From a virus, in IMG/VR virus record IMGVR_UViG_3300039159_000018, positions 1 to 23,589 of that record: a DNA stretch of 23,589 bases; one strand, written 5' to 3'. The notes under the pieces were generated by a model that saw nothing but the letters and a program-made list of their open reading frames with translations, made no database searches and was not told where the DNA came from. The position numbers and the translations under genes are program-made. Shown piece after piece: positions 8,233 through 14,870 of this stretch (the stretch's first letter is position 1; every line of letters begins with the position of its first letter).

Positions 8233-8646
8233 CTACTGTAAACTCATGCCAGCACCAAAAGTTGAAGCGTCATACGAGCCTAAACCCAACTCTGGGTTTA
8301 ATCGTTCTTGCGATAAGAGCGCTCGCATACCGCCACGGCGCATTTGTGTCATACGTTTAGCTTCTTCTTCAGCATACTGACGCTGTTGTGTTTCTAAATC
8401 AGTCGCCATCTTCTGCGCTTCGCCCTCAACCCGCGCTCGGTCAGCAGCAGACTGATTAATTTCAAAACTCAAACGATCTCGTGCAGTATTTGCTGCTTCT
8501 CGCTGTGCTGCTATCTGTTTTTCTGCCTGCTGAGAAGCTGCAGTCGCCTGGCGATTTGCATCAGCCCTTGCAGCAGACGCTGCAGCAGCTTGACGGTTAG
8601 CCGTATAAATTCCAACACCTAATGTAGCAAGCGCAATAAAAGGCAT
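8233..8646 (-). CDS. Small Ala-rich coiled-coil virion protein
   Basis: The 137-residue protein begins with a short hydrophobic segment (FIALATLGVGIYTA, residues 3-16) and continues as a long Ala/Gln/Arg-rich helix (about 17-105), then a Gly-rich tail ending GAGMSLQ. This hydrophobic-start plus heptad-rich layout is common in small podophage ejection proteins encoded next to terminase or portal. Function is inferred. AAGGGG lies six bases before the ATG. The 86-bp AT-rich gap upstream separates it from the large terminase gene and may carry a promoter. Confidence 0.5.
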   Translation of the reverse strand: MPFIALATLGVGIYTANRQAAAASAARADANRQATAASQQAEKQIAAQREAANTARDRLSFEINQSAADRARVEGEAQKMATDLETQQRQYAEEEAKRMTQMRRGGMRALLSQERLNPELGLGSYDASTFGAGMSLQ

Positions 8647-8732
8647 AACTAACCCCTTAAATAAGTATTATGCAATTAATATAATTTTAACCTATATATT
8701 TGTTTTTTAACATAATGTATATCACAGTTATA
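8647..8732 (-). promoter_or_regulatory. AT-rich gap after terL, possible promoter
   Basis: The 86 bases between the terminase stop and the next ATG are extremely AT-rich and contain several -10-like hexamers on the minus strand (for example CATAAT, TATATT, TAAAAT) without a convincing -35 partner. No terminator hairpin is visible. A promoter for the portal-scaffold block is plausible but not established. Confidence 0.3.
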
Positions 8733-10289
8733 TCAACTAAATACATCAAAATCAGTGTTAGCTTGTGCTTGCTGTATAAACGCACCGCTTGATGTCAACG
8801 GTGTTTTGGTTAATCTTTTGTGTTCACCGCCACCTGTTAGCAAATACCCAAAAGCGTCACCAACGTGTGAGTGTTCGTTTTTGTTTGGCGTATCCCTGAA
8901 CCTTTCTTGGCCTGCACCAACAGCGACTCGTTTAAAATGATACCCACCTGCTAAGGATTTGCGTAGCATTTTGCAGTCTGTGTGGATAAGTAAGCCAGGC
9001 TTTCCCTGAATTAATCGCTGCATAGGTAAAGCTGCACCTTCTCGGCGCACTTGAAAGTTATTACTGGGGGCGGGCTGTGCTCTAAGACCTAATGTACGCA
9101 AATAATCAAAAGCTGTCACCTCGTAAATGCCATCTCGTTGCATACCTGCTGGGTCACCCCAGATTAAAATCTGCGCTTTAGGAAATTTAGTATTTACCTC
9201 GGCAAGCAATTGTTGGCCAAACCGTTCTAGCCCCATATCAAAGGTAACAATTTCGTGCAATATTTGCCACCTTCCATTTGATAGCCTTTGACCGATCACA
9301 GCAGCAGGTGTTAAACCAAAGTCAAGACCGATTTGCAAAGGCATACTGGGGTCGTACTCAACAGGCCCCGCCATCATGTTGTCATCGTACTCAGGCCAGA
9401 CGGGTCTACCTTCTTGAACGTAGGTGTACTTGCCTTCTGCGTAGCACCGAATCCAGTCAAGGTTTTTGCCACCTAACATTTGCATGTAGTAGCCAGCAGG
9501 AAGGTTGTTTAAGTTTTCAGCCTTTGGGTTTACTTTAAACCACCTGCCAGCAGAAAAGATATGATCGTTGGCTTCTGGGTTTTCTGGTAAATCGCCAGGG
9601 TCAACTTCAATAACACCGCCTGCTTGGTTAAAAAACTCCCAAGCGTAAGCGCCTGTTAGCTTTTCCTTCTCGGCCAGCCTGTACCACCAGTGGTCATCGT
9701 CCATTGGGTTGGTGTCTAGCCAAATGCCGTTCCATGTTGCGCCACCGTCACGCTTGGTAGGGTAGCGACCAACTCGGTGAGTTAACCCGTCAATTACCGC
9801 TTTGGGTAATTCTCGCGCTTCGTTAACCCAAGCGCCTGTTAATTCTAAAGATAGCAACTTTCTTACGTCTTTAGGCTGGTCAAGCGCTAAAAATATAACC
9901 TCACAGTCAATCCCTGCTGCGTCCCCTCTGGAAGGCAAGCGGATATGATGGGTAATGGGAGGCGTCCATAGCATATTGCCAAAGGTAGCCTCTGGAAACA
10001 GGTCTAGCCACGTTTTAATTGTTGTGGTTTTAAGCATAGGGTAAGAGTTTCTTACCACAGCAAAACGGGTATAGCGTATCCCGTCAACTGGGGAAGGCTT
10101 TTGCTTAACGGCTCGCATCATAATCTCTGCTGCACACGCATAAGACTTGCCACTTCCGACTGGGCCGAGCAAACCCCGCACGAAAGCATTTGATTGCAAG
10201 AATTTATAAACAACAGGCGAGCGTCTAAAGTCTAAATTAAGACCTGCTGTTGTCATTTCTTTTGGCGAGCCTTGTTTTGTACGTGCCAT
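8733..10289 (-). CDS. terL: Terminase large subunit
   Basis: The 518-residue protein has a Walker A motif GPVGSGKS (residues 42-49), a hydrophobic strand followed by an acidic catalytic segment (GAWVNEARELP) as in terminase Walker B regions, and nuclease-domain acidic positions in IGLDFGLTPAAVIG, ILIWGDPAG and HVGDAFGYLLTGG. It packages DNA into the procapsid by ATP hydrolysis and cuts the concatemer. Length and domain order are normal for podophage TerL. The ATG overlaps the stop of the glycosyltransferase gene by one base (TAATG). Confidence 0.92.
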   Translation of the reverse strand: MARTKQGSPKEMTTAGLNLDFRRSPVVYKFLQSNAFVRGLLGPVGSGKSYACAAEIMMRAVKQKPSPVDGIRYTRFAVVRNSYPMLKTTTIKTWLDLFPEATFGNMLWTPPITHHIRLPSRGDAAGIDCEVIFLALDQPKDVRKLLSLELTGAWVNEARELPKAVIDGLTHRVGRYPTKRDGGATWNGIWLDTNPMDDDHWWYRLAEKEKLTGAYAWEFFNQAGGVIEVDPGDLPENPEANDHIFSAGRWFKVNPKAENLNNLPAGYYMQMLGGKNLDWIRCYAEGKYTYVQEGRPVWPEYDDNMMAGPVEYDPSMPLQIGLDFGLTPAAVIGQRLSNGRWQILHEIVTFDMGLERFGQQLLAEVNTKFPKAQILIWGDPAGMQRDGIYEVTAFDYLRTLGLRAQPAPSNNFQVRREGAALPMQRLIQGKPGLLIHTDCKMLRKSLAGGYHFKRVAVGAGQERFRDTPNKNEHSHVGDAFGYLLTGGGEHKRLTKTPLTSSGAFIQQAQANTDFDVFS

Positions 10290-10945
10290 TATTTTCCCAA
10301 ACCTTCAAGTAACTCGTGGTAGTACTTTTTCCAATTGGAAGCCGTGTCACAACCGACATATTGCTTAAAGCAGGGTGTGCCAATAGTGTAATGCAGCAGT
10401 TTTGCGTCAGGATTTGGTTCATATTCCATGACTAACCAATTCCATTCAATAGGCAAGCTACCTATTTCATAATCGTATAACCAACCAAATCGGTGCAAGA
10501 AAGAACCTGTTAATGCTTCTACATTTTCTTGGGTAAGCGTTTCACGCATGGCTTTGTGGCCACAGTTAATAAGCATAAGGCTTGACCAATTCTTGCGTGG
10601 ATAGTCTTCATTTTTTTTACCAAGATATTTAACTGGGTGCTTGGTTTGGTAATCGTGTTTAACAACTTGTACGGCATACTGCTCATCTTTTAATGCCCAA
10701 AGTTGTGCAATATCATCTTGCATGACCATGTCACCATCAGCAAATATTGCCCAACCTTCATAGTTGCACAACATAGGTACTAAGAATCTTGAGTAGATAA
10801 AGTTATTACTACCATCTTTTTGTGGCATATCAATATTTAAAGGCGTTATTTGAACAGGTGTCTTGGTATTGCTTAACACTGATTGGCAAAAGACATGGTA
10901 AGCAATAGCTTCCTTTTGATCAAAACCTACAAACAATTTAATCAT
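10289..10945 (-). CDS. GT8-like glycosyltransferase inserted between terminase genes
   Basis: From the ATG at 10945 this is a 218-residue protein with a GT-A pattern: MIKLFVGFDQKEAIAYHV at the start, FIYSRFLVPML, then the metal-binding DGD (residues 70-72) in GWAIFADGDMVMQDDIAQLW, followed by RKNWSSLMLINCG. This matches a glycosyltransferase type often found near phage terminases. The reading frame extends upstream to 11026, but 10945 is preferred because GAGG lies six bases upstream and the ATG overlaps the small terminase stop (ATGATTAA). Donor and acceptor are unknown; virion, DNA or host envelope sugars are all possible. Confidence 0.75.
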   Translation of the reverse strand: MIKLFVGFDQKEAIAYHVFCQSVLSNTKTPVQITPLNIDMPQKDGSNNFIYSRFLVPMLCNYEGWAIFADGDMVMQDDIAQLWALKDEQYAVQVVKHDYQTKHPVKYLGKKNEDYPRKNWSSLMLINCGHKAMRETLTQENVEALTGSFLHRFGWLYDYEIGSLPIEWNWLVMEYEPNPDAKLLHYTIGTPCFKQYVGCDTASNWKKYYHELLEGLGK

Positions 10946-11372
10946 TGTTAACCTCAATATCTTCTGGCGCTTGTACGTTAATTCCAATAACAGAAGGTTT
11001 ATCAGAAATGTCCTCTGGCCCGTCAAGCAACCCAGACGCTTTGGCCAATAATCTCAACACACCTACTTTATCGTACAGCTCAACCTCTAGTGTGCTGTTA
11101 CCGTCTTTATCGTGTCTTACACGAATGTTTTTTATGGCTTGTAACGCATGCTCTGGTATTTGAGAAGAAGGTTTAACTTTTACCTTGCCATCTTCCCCCC
11201 AAGACATAATATCGGTAATCTTGGTGTTAGCCATGCACAGCAAAGAATAGGCAACTGCTTCCCTATTTTGGGTAATGGTATTGCTACGCTCAAGTCTTTT
11301 TTGAACAGATCGCACTCCACCCCACCCCTCCAAAGAAGGCACTTGCTTTGCTATTCTTGCTGATTTAGTCAT
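10938..11372 (-). CDS. Terminase small subunit (probable)
   Basis: This 144-residue protein lies upstream of terL, with only the glycosyltransferase gene between. Its C-terminal half contains IKNIRVRHDKDGNSTLEVELYDKVG followed by VLRLLAKASGLLDG, the pattern seen near the end of podophage small terminases (an LYDK...AL..LA...GL segment before an acidic tail). No classic N-terminal helix-turn-helix is obvious. It would recognise the packaging site and recruit TerL. The stop overlaps the next start by eight bases. AAAGGA precedes the ATG and lies beside a palindrome at 11384-11398. Confidence 0.6.
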   Translation of the reverse strand: MTKSARIAKQVPSLEGWGGVRSVQKRLERSNTITQNREAVAYSLLCMANTKITDIMSWGEDGKVKVKPSSQIPEHALQAIKNIRVRHDKDGNSTLEVELYDKVGVLRLLAKASGLLDGPEDISDKPSVIGINVQAPEDIEVNND

Positions 11373-11383
11373 TTAAATAATCC

Positions 11384-11398
11384 TTTGTTTAAAACAAA
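11384..11398. repeat. Palindrome overlapping the small-terminase leader
   Basis: TTTGTTT A AAACAAA is a perfect 7-1-7 inverted repeat. It lies 12 bases upstream of the terminase small subunit start and touches its ribosome-binding site (AAAGGA on the minus strand), so it could be a translation control hairpin or a protein site. It is purely A/T/C/G-poor and might be chance in this AT-rich gap. Confidence 0.4.
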
Positions 11399-11424
11399 CA
11401 TTTTTTGTCGTTATTAACAAACTA

Positions 11425-11733
11425 TTAAAACGGCGGGTCTTCTTGCGAGTTAAGACCAGTCCAAGCATTAGGTGAAGCAATACCTTGGTTGCTTTCTGCG
11501 CTAGGTACATTGTGCGCTGCGCTATACCCTGCGTTATTAGCAGGTTGGCATAAATCCCCAACAGAAATACTTAACCACGGTTTACCCGCACCTGTTGATT
11601 TATTCCAAATACTCAGCCAACGCACCTCACCATTTGGCAACATGATCTTGCCCGTCATGTCTGGGTGCTTCTCACTTGTCTTGCGCTCATTAGCAAAAAC
11701 ACTCCCACTACCTGCTCTCATTTCGTAAGCCAT
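11425..11733 (-). CDS. Putative ssDNA-binding protein (SSB-like C-terminal tip)
   Basis: The 102-residue protein has an N-terminal domain (residues 1-60: MAYEMRAGSGSVFANERKTS, then HPDMTGKIMLPNGEVRWLSIW and GKPWLSISVGDL) matching a widespread small phage/plasmid protein type. This is followed by a flexible Asn/Ser/Ala/Gly-rich linker and the acidic tip SQEDPPF. The linker plus tip mirrors bacterial SSB, whose conserved last residues (DDDIPF type) dock partner proteins. A single-stranded DNA-binding role is therefore inferred. A strong AAGGAG lies eight bases before the ATG. It is the first gene after a regulatory gap with a terminator and an inverted repeat. Confidence 0.6.
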   Translation of the reverse strand: MAYEMRAGSGSVFANERKTSEKHPDMTGKIMLPNGEVRWLSIWNKSTGAGKPWLSISVGDLCQPANNAGYSAAHNVPSAESNQGIASPNAWTGLNSQEDPPF

Positions 11734-11808
11734 CTTTAAAACTCCTTATTAGCCTTGTGTAGGCTTTAAATGAAACCACCCATACTTGGGTAGCACTTTG
11801 GTTAAACA

Positions 11809-11836
11809 AATTGATTCTAGCTATCTCAAATCAATT
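11809..11836. promoter_or_regulatory. Operator-like inverted repeat
   Basis: AATTGATT (11809-11816) and AATCAATT (11829-11836) are a perfect 8-bp inverted repeat with centres 20 bp apart, two helical turns, as expected for a dimeric regulator. Interleaved with it is a direct repeat CTAGCTAT (11817-11824 and 11838-11845) with a 21-bp period. It lies about 75-105 bases upstream of the SSB-like gene start. Confidence 0.5.
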
Positions 11837-11858
11837 CCTAGCTATTTAAAATTACTAG

Positions 11859-12050
11859 TCAAAACCCTTTACTAACAAAATACTGAGGAAAAATTGAGGG
11901 GTGTACCCCTCGGTACCTAGGCGGGCGGGGGGGGCATAACGTACCCTTTTTATTTGCCAGCCAGTAGAGCTTTTTCTCTGGTGTATTTATTTCTTTGTAG
12001 GCAGGTGCTGACTCTAGTAATGACACGCTTACCACTTGTCCAATACACAT
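11859..12050 (-). CDS. Possible 63-residue ORF crossing the C-run
   Basis: A frame from an ATG at 12050 overlaps the end of the winged-helix gene by 22 bases and reads through the poly-C tract (PPRPPRYRG) and the terminator hairpin. The first half (residues 1-36) has ordinary composition; the second half is forced by the repeat structure. No family is recognised and no clear ribosome-binding site is seen. It is listed only because the stretch 11935-12028 looks less AT-rich than true spacer. Confidence 0.2.
   Translation of the reverse strand: MCIGQVVSVSLLESAPAYKEINTPEKKLYWLANKKGTLCPPRPPRYRGVHPSIFPQYFVSKGF
11890..11911 (-). terminator. Terminator after the winged-helix gene
   Basis: GAGGGGT/ACCCCTC arms (11896-11911) form a perfect 7-bp stem with a two-base centre (or 6 bp with a tetraloop). 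On the minus strand the stem is followed by AATTTTTCC. This gives a plausible Rho-independent terminator that ends transcription of the 13773-12029 block. The T-tract is only five long and interrupted after the stem. Confidence 0.6.
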
Positions 12051-13054
12051 ACGTTCGGTTGTGCCTTGTACTGAGCATCATTAATGATTGCTAGGCATAC
12101 TTGCTCTACTGTCCCTGCTGGGTTAGCTACGCACACGCGCATAACGTCCTGTTCGCTTACCTTTAAACCATCTATAACTTCAATTAACTTTAAATCTTTT
12201 TCTTTTATTTCTTCAAACAAAACTTCATTTAATTTCTTTAACAATCTACCATAAGACATAACATCTTTTTGTGTTCTTATACTTTCTGGCATATCATTTT
12301 TAATCTTATCACCTCCCTTAGATGTGTCATTAACATCTTTAAGCGTGTCATTAATAGACTGCTTATTAATATCCTTATTAGATATCTTTATACTTCCTAT
12401 ATGTTCCTGCATATAGAATGGTTCTTTTATAGGCTCCCTTATATTTCTTATACTCTCTGACGTATAGAATGTTTTATTTATATTATTATTTAATGAGTCT
12501 TTTATTAAATTATTCTTAATGTTTTTATGTTGTTTATCATCTGGTGTTTTGAATGTTGTTATTAATAGATTTGCTAACCGTCTTTTGTTCTCTTTGATCT
12601 CATTATCTGACCACTCTTTTTCTAATTGCTCATGTTCCTGCTCGATTGCTTTCGGTGTCCTAACATCTTCATTTGCTTTTGACTGAGCAATAGCCACAGC
12701 GTCTTCCAGTGTTAGGTTAGGGTCAAACACAACTCGCAGCGTCTGACCTCTCACACCTTGCACACCGTGGCAAATCATTTGTAAATAACCCTGACGAGTT
12801 AACCTGGTGACACAATTGCTCACCATTGGCTGGGTAATATGCAAGTCAGCAGCAACTCGTATTTGTCCCACGTAACAGATACCAGCTCTATTTGCATACG
12901 CGCAAAGTGCTGCCAGTACCCTTAGATCAACATTCTTTAGTTGCTTATCCCACACGGCAGCAACTGGCAGCACTGCAAACTTCCTGCCGTCTGGTGGCGC
13001 TTCACGCTGCTTTATGCGTGGCTTTTTTGGTAGCGTTATTTGTTTATTTTCCAC
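12029..13054 (-). CDS. Winged-helix DNA-binding protein, probable replication initiator or regulator
   Basis: This 341-residue protein has an N-terminal winged helix-turn-helix (about residues 26-110: FAVLPVAAVWDKQLKN, LRVLAALCAYANRAG, QIRVAADLHITQPMVSNCVTRL, RQGYLQ) of the type in phage and plasmid replication proteins. A charged linker follows, then a very AT-rich, Asn/Ile/Lys-rich segment (about 165-270) and a small C-terminal helical domain with a conserved-looking NPAGTVEQVCLAII stretch. The interior carries iteron-like DNA repeats, as in initiators that contain their own origin. A regulatory role is the alternative. The start is a GTG inside the end of the upstream gene; no better start exists because a stop lies just upstream. 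Confidence 0.6.
   Translation of the reverse strand: MENKQITLPKKPRIKQREAPPDGRKFAVLPVAAVWDKQLKNVDLRVLAALCAYANRAGICYVGQIRVAADLHITQPMVSNCVTRLTRQGYLQMICHGVQGVRGQTLRVVFDPNLTLEDAVAIAQSKANEDVRTPKAIEQEHEQLEKEWSDNEIKENKRRLANLLITTFKTPDDKQHKNIKNNLIKDSLNNNINKTFYTSESIRNIREPIKEPFYMQEHIGSIKISNKDINKQSINDTLKDVNDTSKGGDKIKNDMPESIRTQKDVMSYGRLLKKLNEVLFEEIKEKDLKLIEVIDGLKVSEQDVMRVCVANPAGTVEQVCLAIINDAQYKAQPNVCVLDKW
12274..12465. repeat. Three iteron-like imperfect repeats in the winged-helix gene
   Basis: Three 21-bp copies of about TTCTTATACTTTCTGGCATAT begin at 12274, 12394 and 12445. Copies 1 and 3 differ at three positions, copies 1 and 2 at five; copies 2 and 3 share a further ATAGAATG. They lie in the most AT-rich part of the gene. 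The spacings (120 and 51) are multiples of three, so a repeated peptide (ESIR-like) could also explain them. Confidence 0.45.
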
Positions 13055-13275
13055 AGCGTAATCATCTCATCTCTTAATCGCATCATTGCAGGTTTACCCC
13101 TGACCGCTTCAACTCTTCCTAAATACATGGCTTTCGTATATATCTCTTCCCCAATTTTTCTACGCTTAGGCAATTTATCTGGCATGGTCATGATCAATTT
13201 GGCCTCACAGTAATTTCGCCATTCTTCAGAGCTGCTCTCAAACTGCCTGCCGTCATGGGTTTTATTTATCTTCAA
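13036..13275 (-). CDS. DUF7696-like small protein
   Basis: The 79-residue basic protein begins with THDGRQFESSSEEWRNYCEA and continues with a charged helical region (YLGRVEAVRGKPAMMRLRDEMITLW). The combination of T(H/E).GR...SEEWR.ECEA and a C-terminal RGK...R....I..LW helix resembles the DUF7696 family found in phages and prophages. Its function is unknown. The start is a TTG with AGAG six bases upstream and overlaps the resolvase-like gene by 14 bases. The stop overlaps the winged-helix gene by 19 bases. Confidence 0.5.
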   Translation of the reverse strand: MKINKTHDGRQFESSSEEWRNYCEAKLIMTMPDKLPKRRKIGEEIYTKAMYLGRVEAVRGKPAMMRLRDEMITLWKINK

Positions 13276-13588
13276 TTGTTTCTCTAACCTGCTCTATAAA
13301 CCAATTTAAAGGCACAATCACGCGCCATGGCTGGCCATTACGCCTGTATATAACAACTGGCACTTGCCCAGGCTCAGTGCAGGCTTCGATCTGCTTACAC
13401 CAGGCATCAGCCTTAACTACTTCCTGCCGTTTAACTTCAATTCTATATTTTCCAATCTGTATATCATCAGCACCGTCACGCGCTTGGCCCAGCTTCCTGC
13501 TGATCTTTACACCCAGCTCATTAGTCAGTATTGTTGAAAGCTCCCGCTCGCCTTGAGCGCCTTTATTGCGTGCCATACGGCCACTCAT
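13262..13588 (-). CDS. PDDEXK nuclease, putative Holliday junction resolvase
   Basis: The 108-residue protein shows the PDDEXK layout of Hjc-like resolvases: a first acidic helix (NKGAQGERELSTIL), GADDI (the Asp position), then IEVKRQE (the E-x-K pair), followed by a strand with VPVVIYRRNGQPWRVIVPL. It would cut branched DNA during recombination or before packaging. It overlaps the ribbon-helix-helix gene by four bases (ATGA). An internal ATG at 13576 is an alternative start. It could act with the exonuclease/RecT pair coded on the other strand. Confidence 0.65.
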   Translation of the reverse strand: MSGRMARNKGAQGERELSTILTNELGVKISRKLGQARDGADDIQIGKYRIEVKRQEVVKADAWCKQIEACTEPGQVPVVIYRRNGQPWRVIVPLNWFIEQVRETIEDK

Positions 13589-13773
13589 TGCTTTAGCAAC
13601 CTGTCTAATCTGCTGGCCGTCTTTTCATACTGCCCTAAATGCTGCCTTATTAAGCTATCAACTAGGCTGGCCATTGATCGGCGCTGATCGTGTGCAGCGT
13701 CTTTGAGTAGCTGTTTACTCTCTACACGTAACCGTAGCATTAAGGAAACGCTTTCATCTTTTAACTCAGTCAT
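13585..13773 (-). CDS. Ribbon-helix-helix transcriptional repressor
   Basis: The 62-residue protein has the ribbon-helix-helix pattern: a short strand (SLMLRLRV), helix 1 (ESKQLLKDAAHDQ), a turn (RRSMA) and helix 2 (SLVDSLIRQHLGQYE), with a basic C-terminal helix. This is the size of Arc/MetJ-class dimeric repressors. It is the first gene of the leftward operon, and an inverted repeat overlaps its own candidate promoter, suggesting autoregulation. AAGGAG lies six bases before the ATG. A toxin partner is not seen next to it. Confidence 0.75.
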   Translation of the reverse strand: MTELKDESVSLMLRLRVESKQLLKDAAHDQRRSMASLVDSLIRQHLGQYEKTASRLDRLLKQ

Positions 13774-13812
13774 ATAAAACTCCTTATGGTTAGGCCTTAA
13801 TGATAACCCGAT

Positions 13813-13842
13813 CTTATATCATGGTGCAATAGTATATTTCAA
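13813..13842 (-). promoter_or_regulatory. Leftward promoter for the ribbon-helix-helix operon
   Basis: On the minus strand TTGAAA (13842-13837) and TATAAG (13818-13813) are 18 bases apart, with 5/6 matches to both sigma-70 boxes. The -35 box is inside the inverted repeat 13832-13852. It lies 40 bases upstream of the repressor ATG. Confidence 0.6.
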
Positions 13843-13852
13843 TACGATATAC
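13832..13852. promoter_or_regulatory. Candidate repressor operator
   Basis: GTATAT (13832-13837) and ATATAC (13847-13852) form a perfect 6-bp inverted repeat with a 9-bp spacer, overlapping the -35 box of the leftward promoter. It lies about 22 bases upstream of the -35 box of the candidate rightward promoter. Its position fits a site for the ribbon-helix-helix protein. Confidence 0.5.
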
Positions 13853-13874
13853 AAAACTGATAGAAATAATTGTA

Positions 13875-13904
13875 TTTACAGATATATTTGAAATCACCTA
13901 AGAT
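13875..13904 (+). promoter_or_regulatory. Rightward early promoter candidate
   Basis: TTTACA (13875-13880) and TAAGAT (13899-13904) are 18 bases apart (4-5/6 and 4/6 matches). This is the best pair found upstream of the early operon and would give a leader of about 45 bases before the ardC-like ATG. Confidence 0.4.
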
Positions 13905-13957
13905 TAATACATCAGCTTTCTAGCTGACTTTACTCAACTACTTAAAAGAGATTGATT

Positions 13958-14824
13958 ATGTCAAACGCAATATATGAAACCGTCACAAAAAGCATCATTG
14001 AGCAGTTAGAAAATGGTGTTGCGCCATGGGTTAAGCCCTGGTCAGCAGATAGCTCTGCAAATCAAAACCTAGTTAGCAAAAAAGCCTATTCAGGCATTAA
14101 CCGTTTAATTCTTGGCATGTCAGGCATGGCTAAGGGTTACACCAATAATAACTGGGCCACGTTTAAGCAAATATCTGAGGCTGGCGGTATGGTTCGTAAA
14201 GGCGAGAAAGCCACTCAAATTGTATTCTTTAAGCCAGTCACCAAAACAGAGATTAACTCAGCAGGCGATCTGGAATCTACGGGCTACGCTGTCATTAAAT
14301 CGTATGCTGTGTTTAACGCTGATCAAACAGACGGCCTTGAGCTGCCAGCAACACAGGCAACAATTGGCAATTTTCAAGACGTGCAGGCAGCAGAAAACCG
14401 GATCATTAAAACTGGTGCTGCCATTACTCATGGCGGTGATTCTGCTTTTTTTATGCACTCTGCTGATCGCGTCCAGTTACCAAATAAGACGGCCTTTTTA
14501 ACAGAGTCTAATTATTACGCTACTGCCTTTCATGAGCTTACTCATTGGTCAGGCGCTAAACATCGTTTAGATCGCGATCTATCAAAAGGCAAATTTGGCA
14601 ACCCTGAATATGCTTTTGAAGAATTAGTAGCAGAGATCGGTGCAGCTTTTCTTTGTCAAGATCACGGCATTGACGGCGATATCAGACACGTTGCTTACAT
14701 CAAATCATGGTTATCAGTTTTGAAGCATGACAACTCAGCGATTTTTAAAGCTGCTGCCCTGGCACAAAAAGCAGCCGATTACATAAACAGTTTAGACGCA
14801 ACCGCGCAATCAGTAGCAGCTTGA
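13958..14824 (+). CDS. ardC: ArdC-type antirestriction protein (ssDNA-binding domain plus metallopeptidase domain)
   Basis: The 288-residue protein starts with the ArdC N-terminal domain (IIEQLENGVAPWVKPW, SGINRLILG, NNWATFKQISEAGGMVRKGEKATQIVFFKP). It ends with a zincin-like domain carrying HELTH (residues 192-196) in YYATAFHELTHWSGAKHRL and a downstream acidic helix (FEELVAEIGAAFL, E222/E226) that can supply the third zinc ligand. ArdC proteins bind ssDNA and protect incoming DNA from restriction. Being first in the early operon fits immediate need after DNA entry. An in-frame TTG at 13952 exists, but the ATG at 13958 is preferred for its AAGAGA site. Confidence 0.85.
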   Translation: MSNAIYETVTKSIIEQLENGVAPWVKPWSADSSANQNLVSKKAYSGINRLILGMSGMAKGYTNNNWATFKQISEAGGMVRKGEKATQIVFFKPVTKTEINSAGDLESTGYAVIKSYAVFNADQTDGLELPATQATIGNFQDVQAAENRIIKTGAAITHGGDSAFFMHSADRVQLPNKTAFLTESNYYATAFHELTHWSGAKHRLDRDLSKGKFGNPEYAFEELVAEIGAAFLCQDHGIDGDIRHVAYIKSWLSVLKHDNSAIFKAAALAQKAADYINSLDATAQSVAA

Positions 14825-14832
14825 TTAATCAC

Positions 14833-14850
14833 ATGGGGATTAGTCCCCAT
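14833..14850 (+). other. Intergenic hairpin after ardC
   Basis: ATGGGGA TTAG TCCCCAT forms a perfect 7-bp stem with a tetraloop, nine bases after the ardC stop. No T-tract follows on either strand, so it is more likely an mRNA-stabilising or attenuating hairpin than a full terminator. Confidence 0.5.
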
Positions 14851-14870
14851 ACTTACAGAGAATATATATT

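Larger units (their letters stand above)
11734..12028. other. 295-bp regulatory gap between SSB-like gene and winged-helix gene
   Basis: On the minus strand the order is: end of the winged-helix gene, a cytosine run, a terminator hairpin, then an operator-like inverted repeat with a direct repeat, and finally the leader of the SSB-like gene. No convincing sigma-70 promoter pair was found, although one is expected. A possible 63-residue reading frame crosses the left half (see separate entry). Confidence 0.6.

Noticed and set aside
11373-11561. 62-codon minus-strand ORF downstream of the SSB-like gene start
   Set aside because: It is an out-of-frame shadow of the SSB-like gene followed by AT-rich spacer; no plausible start or family.
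13585-13773. Toxin-antitoxin pair with the ribbon-helix-helix protein as antitoxin
   Set aside because: The adjacent gene is a resolvase-like nuclease, not a known toxin type, and the operator layout fits a phage repressor.
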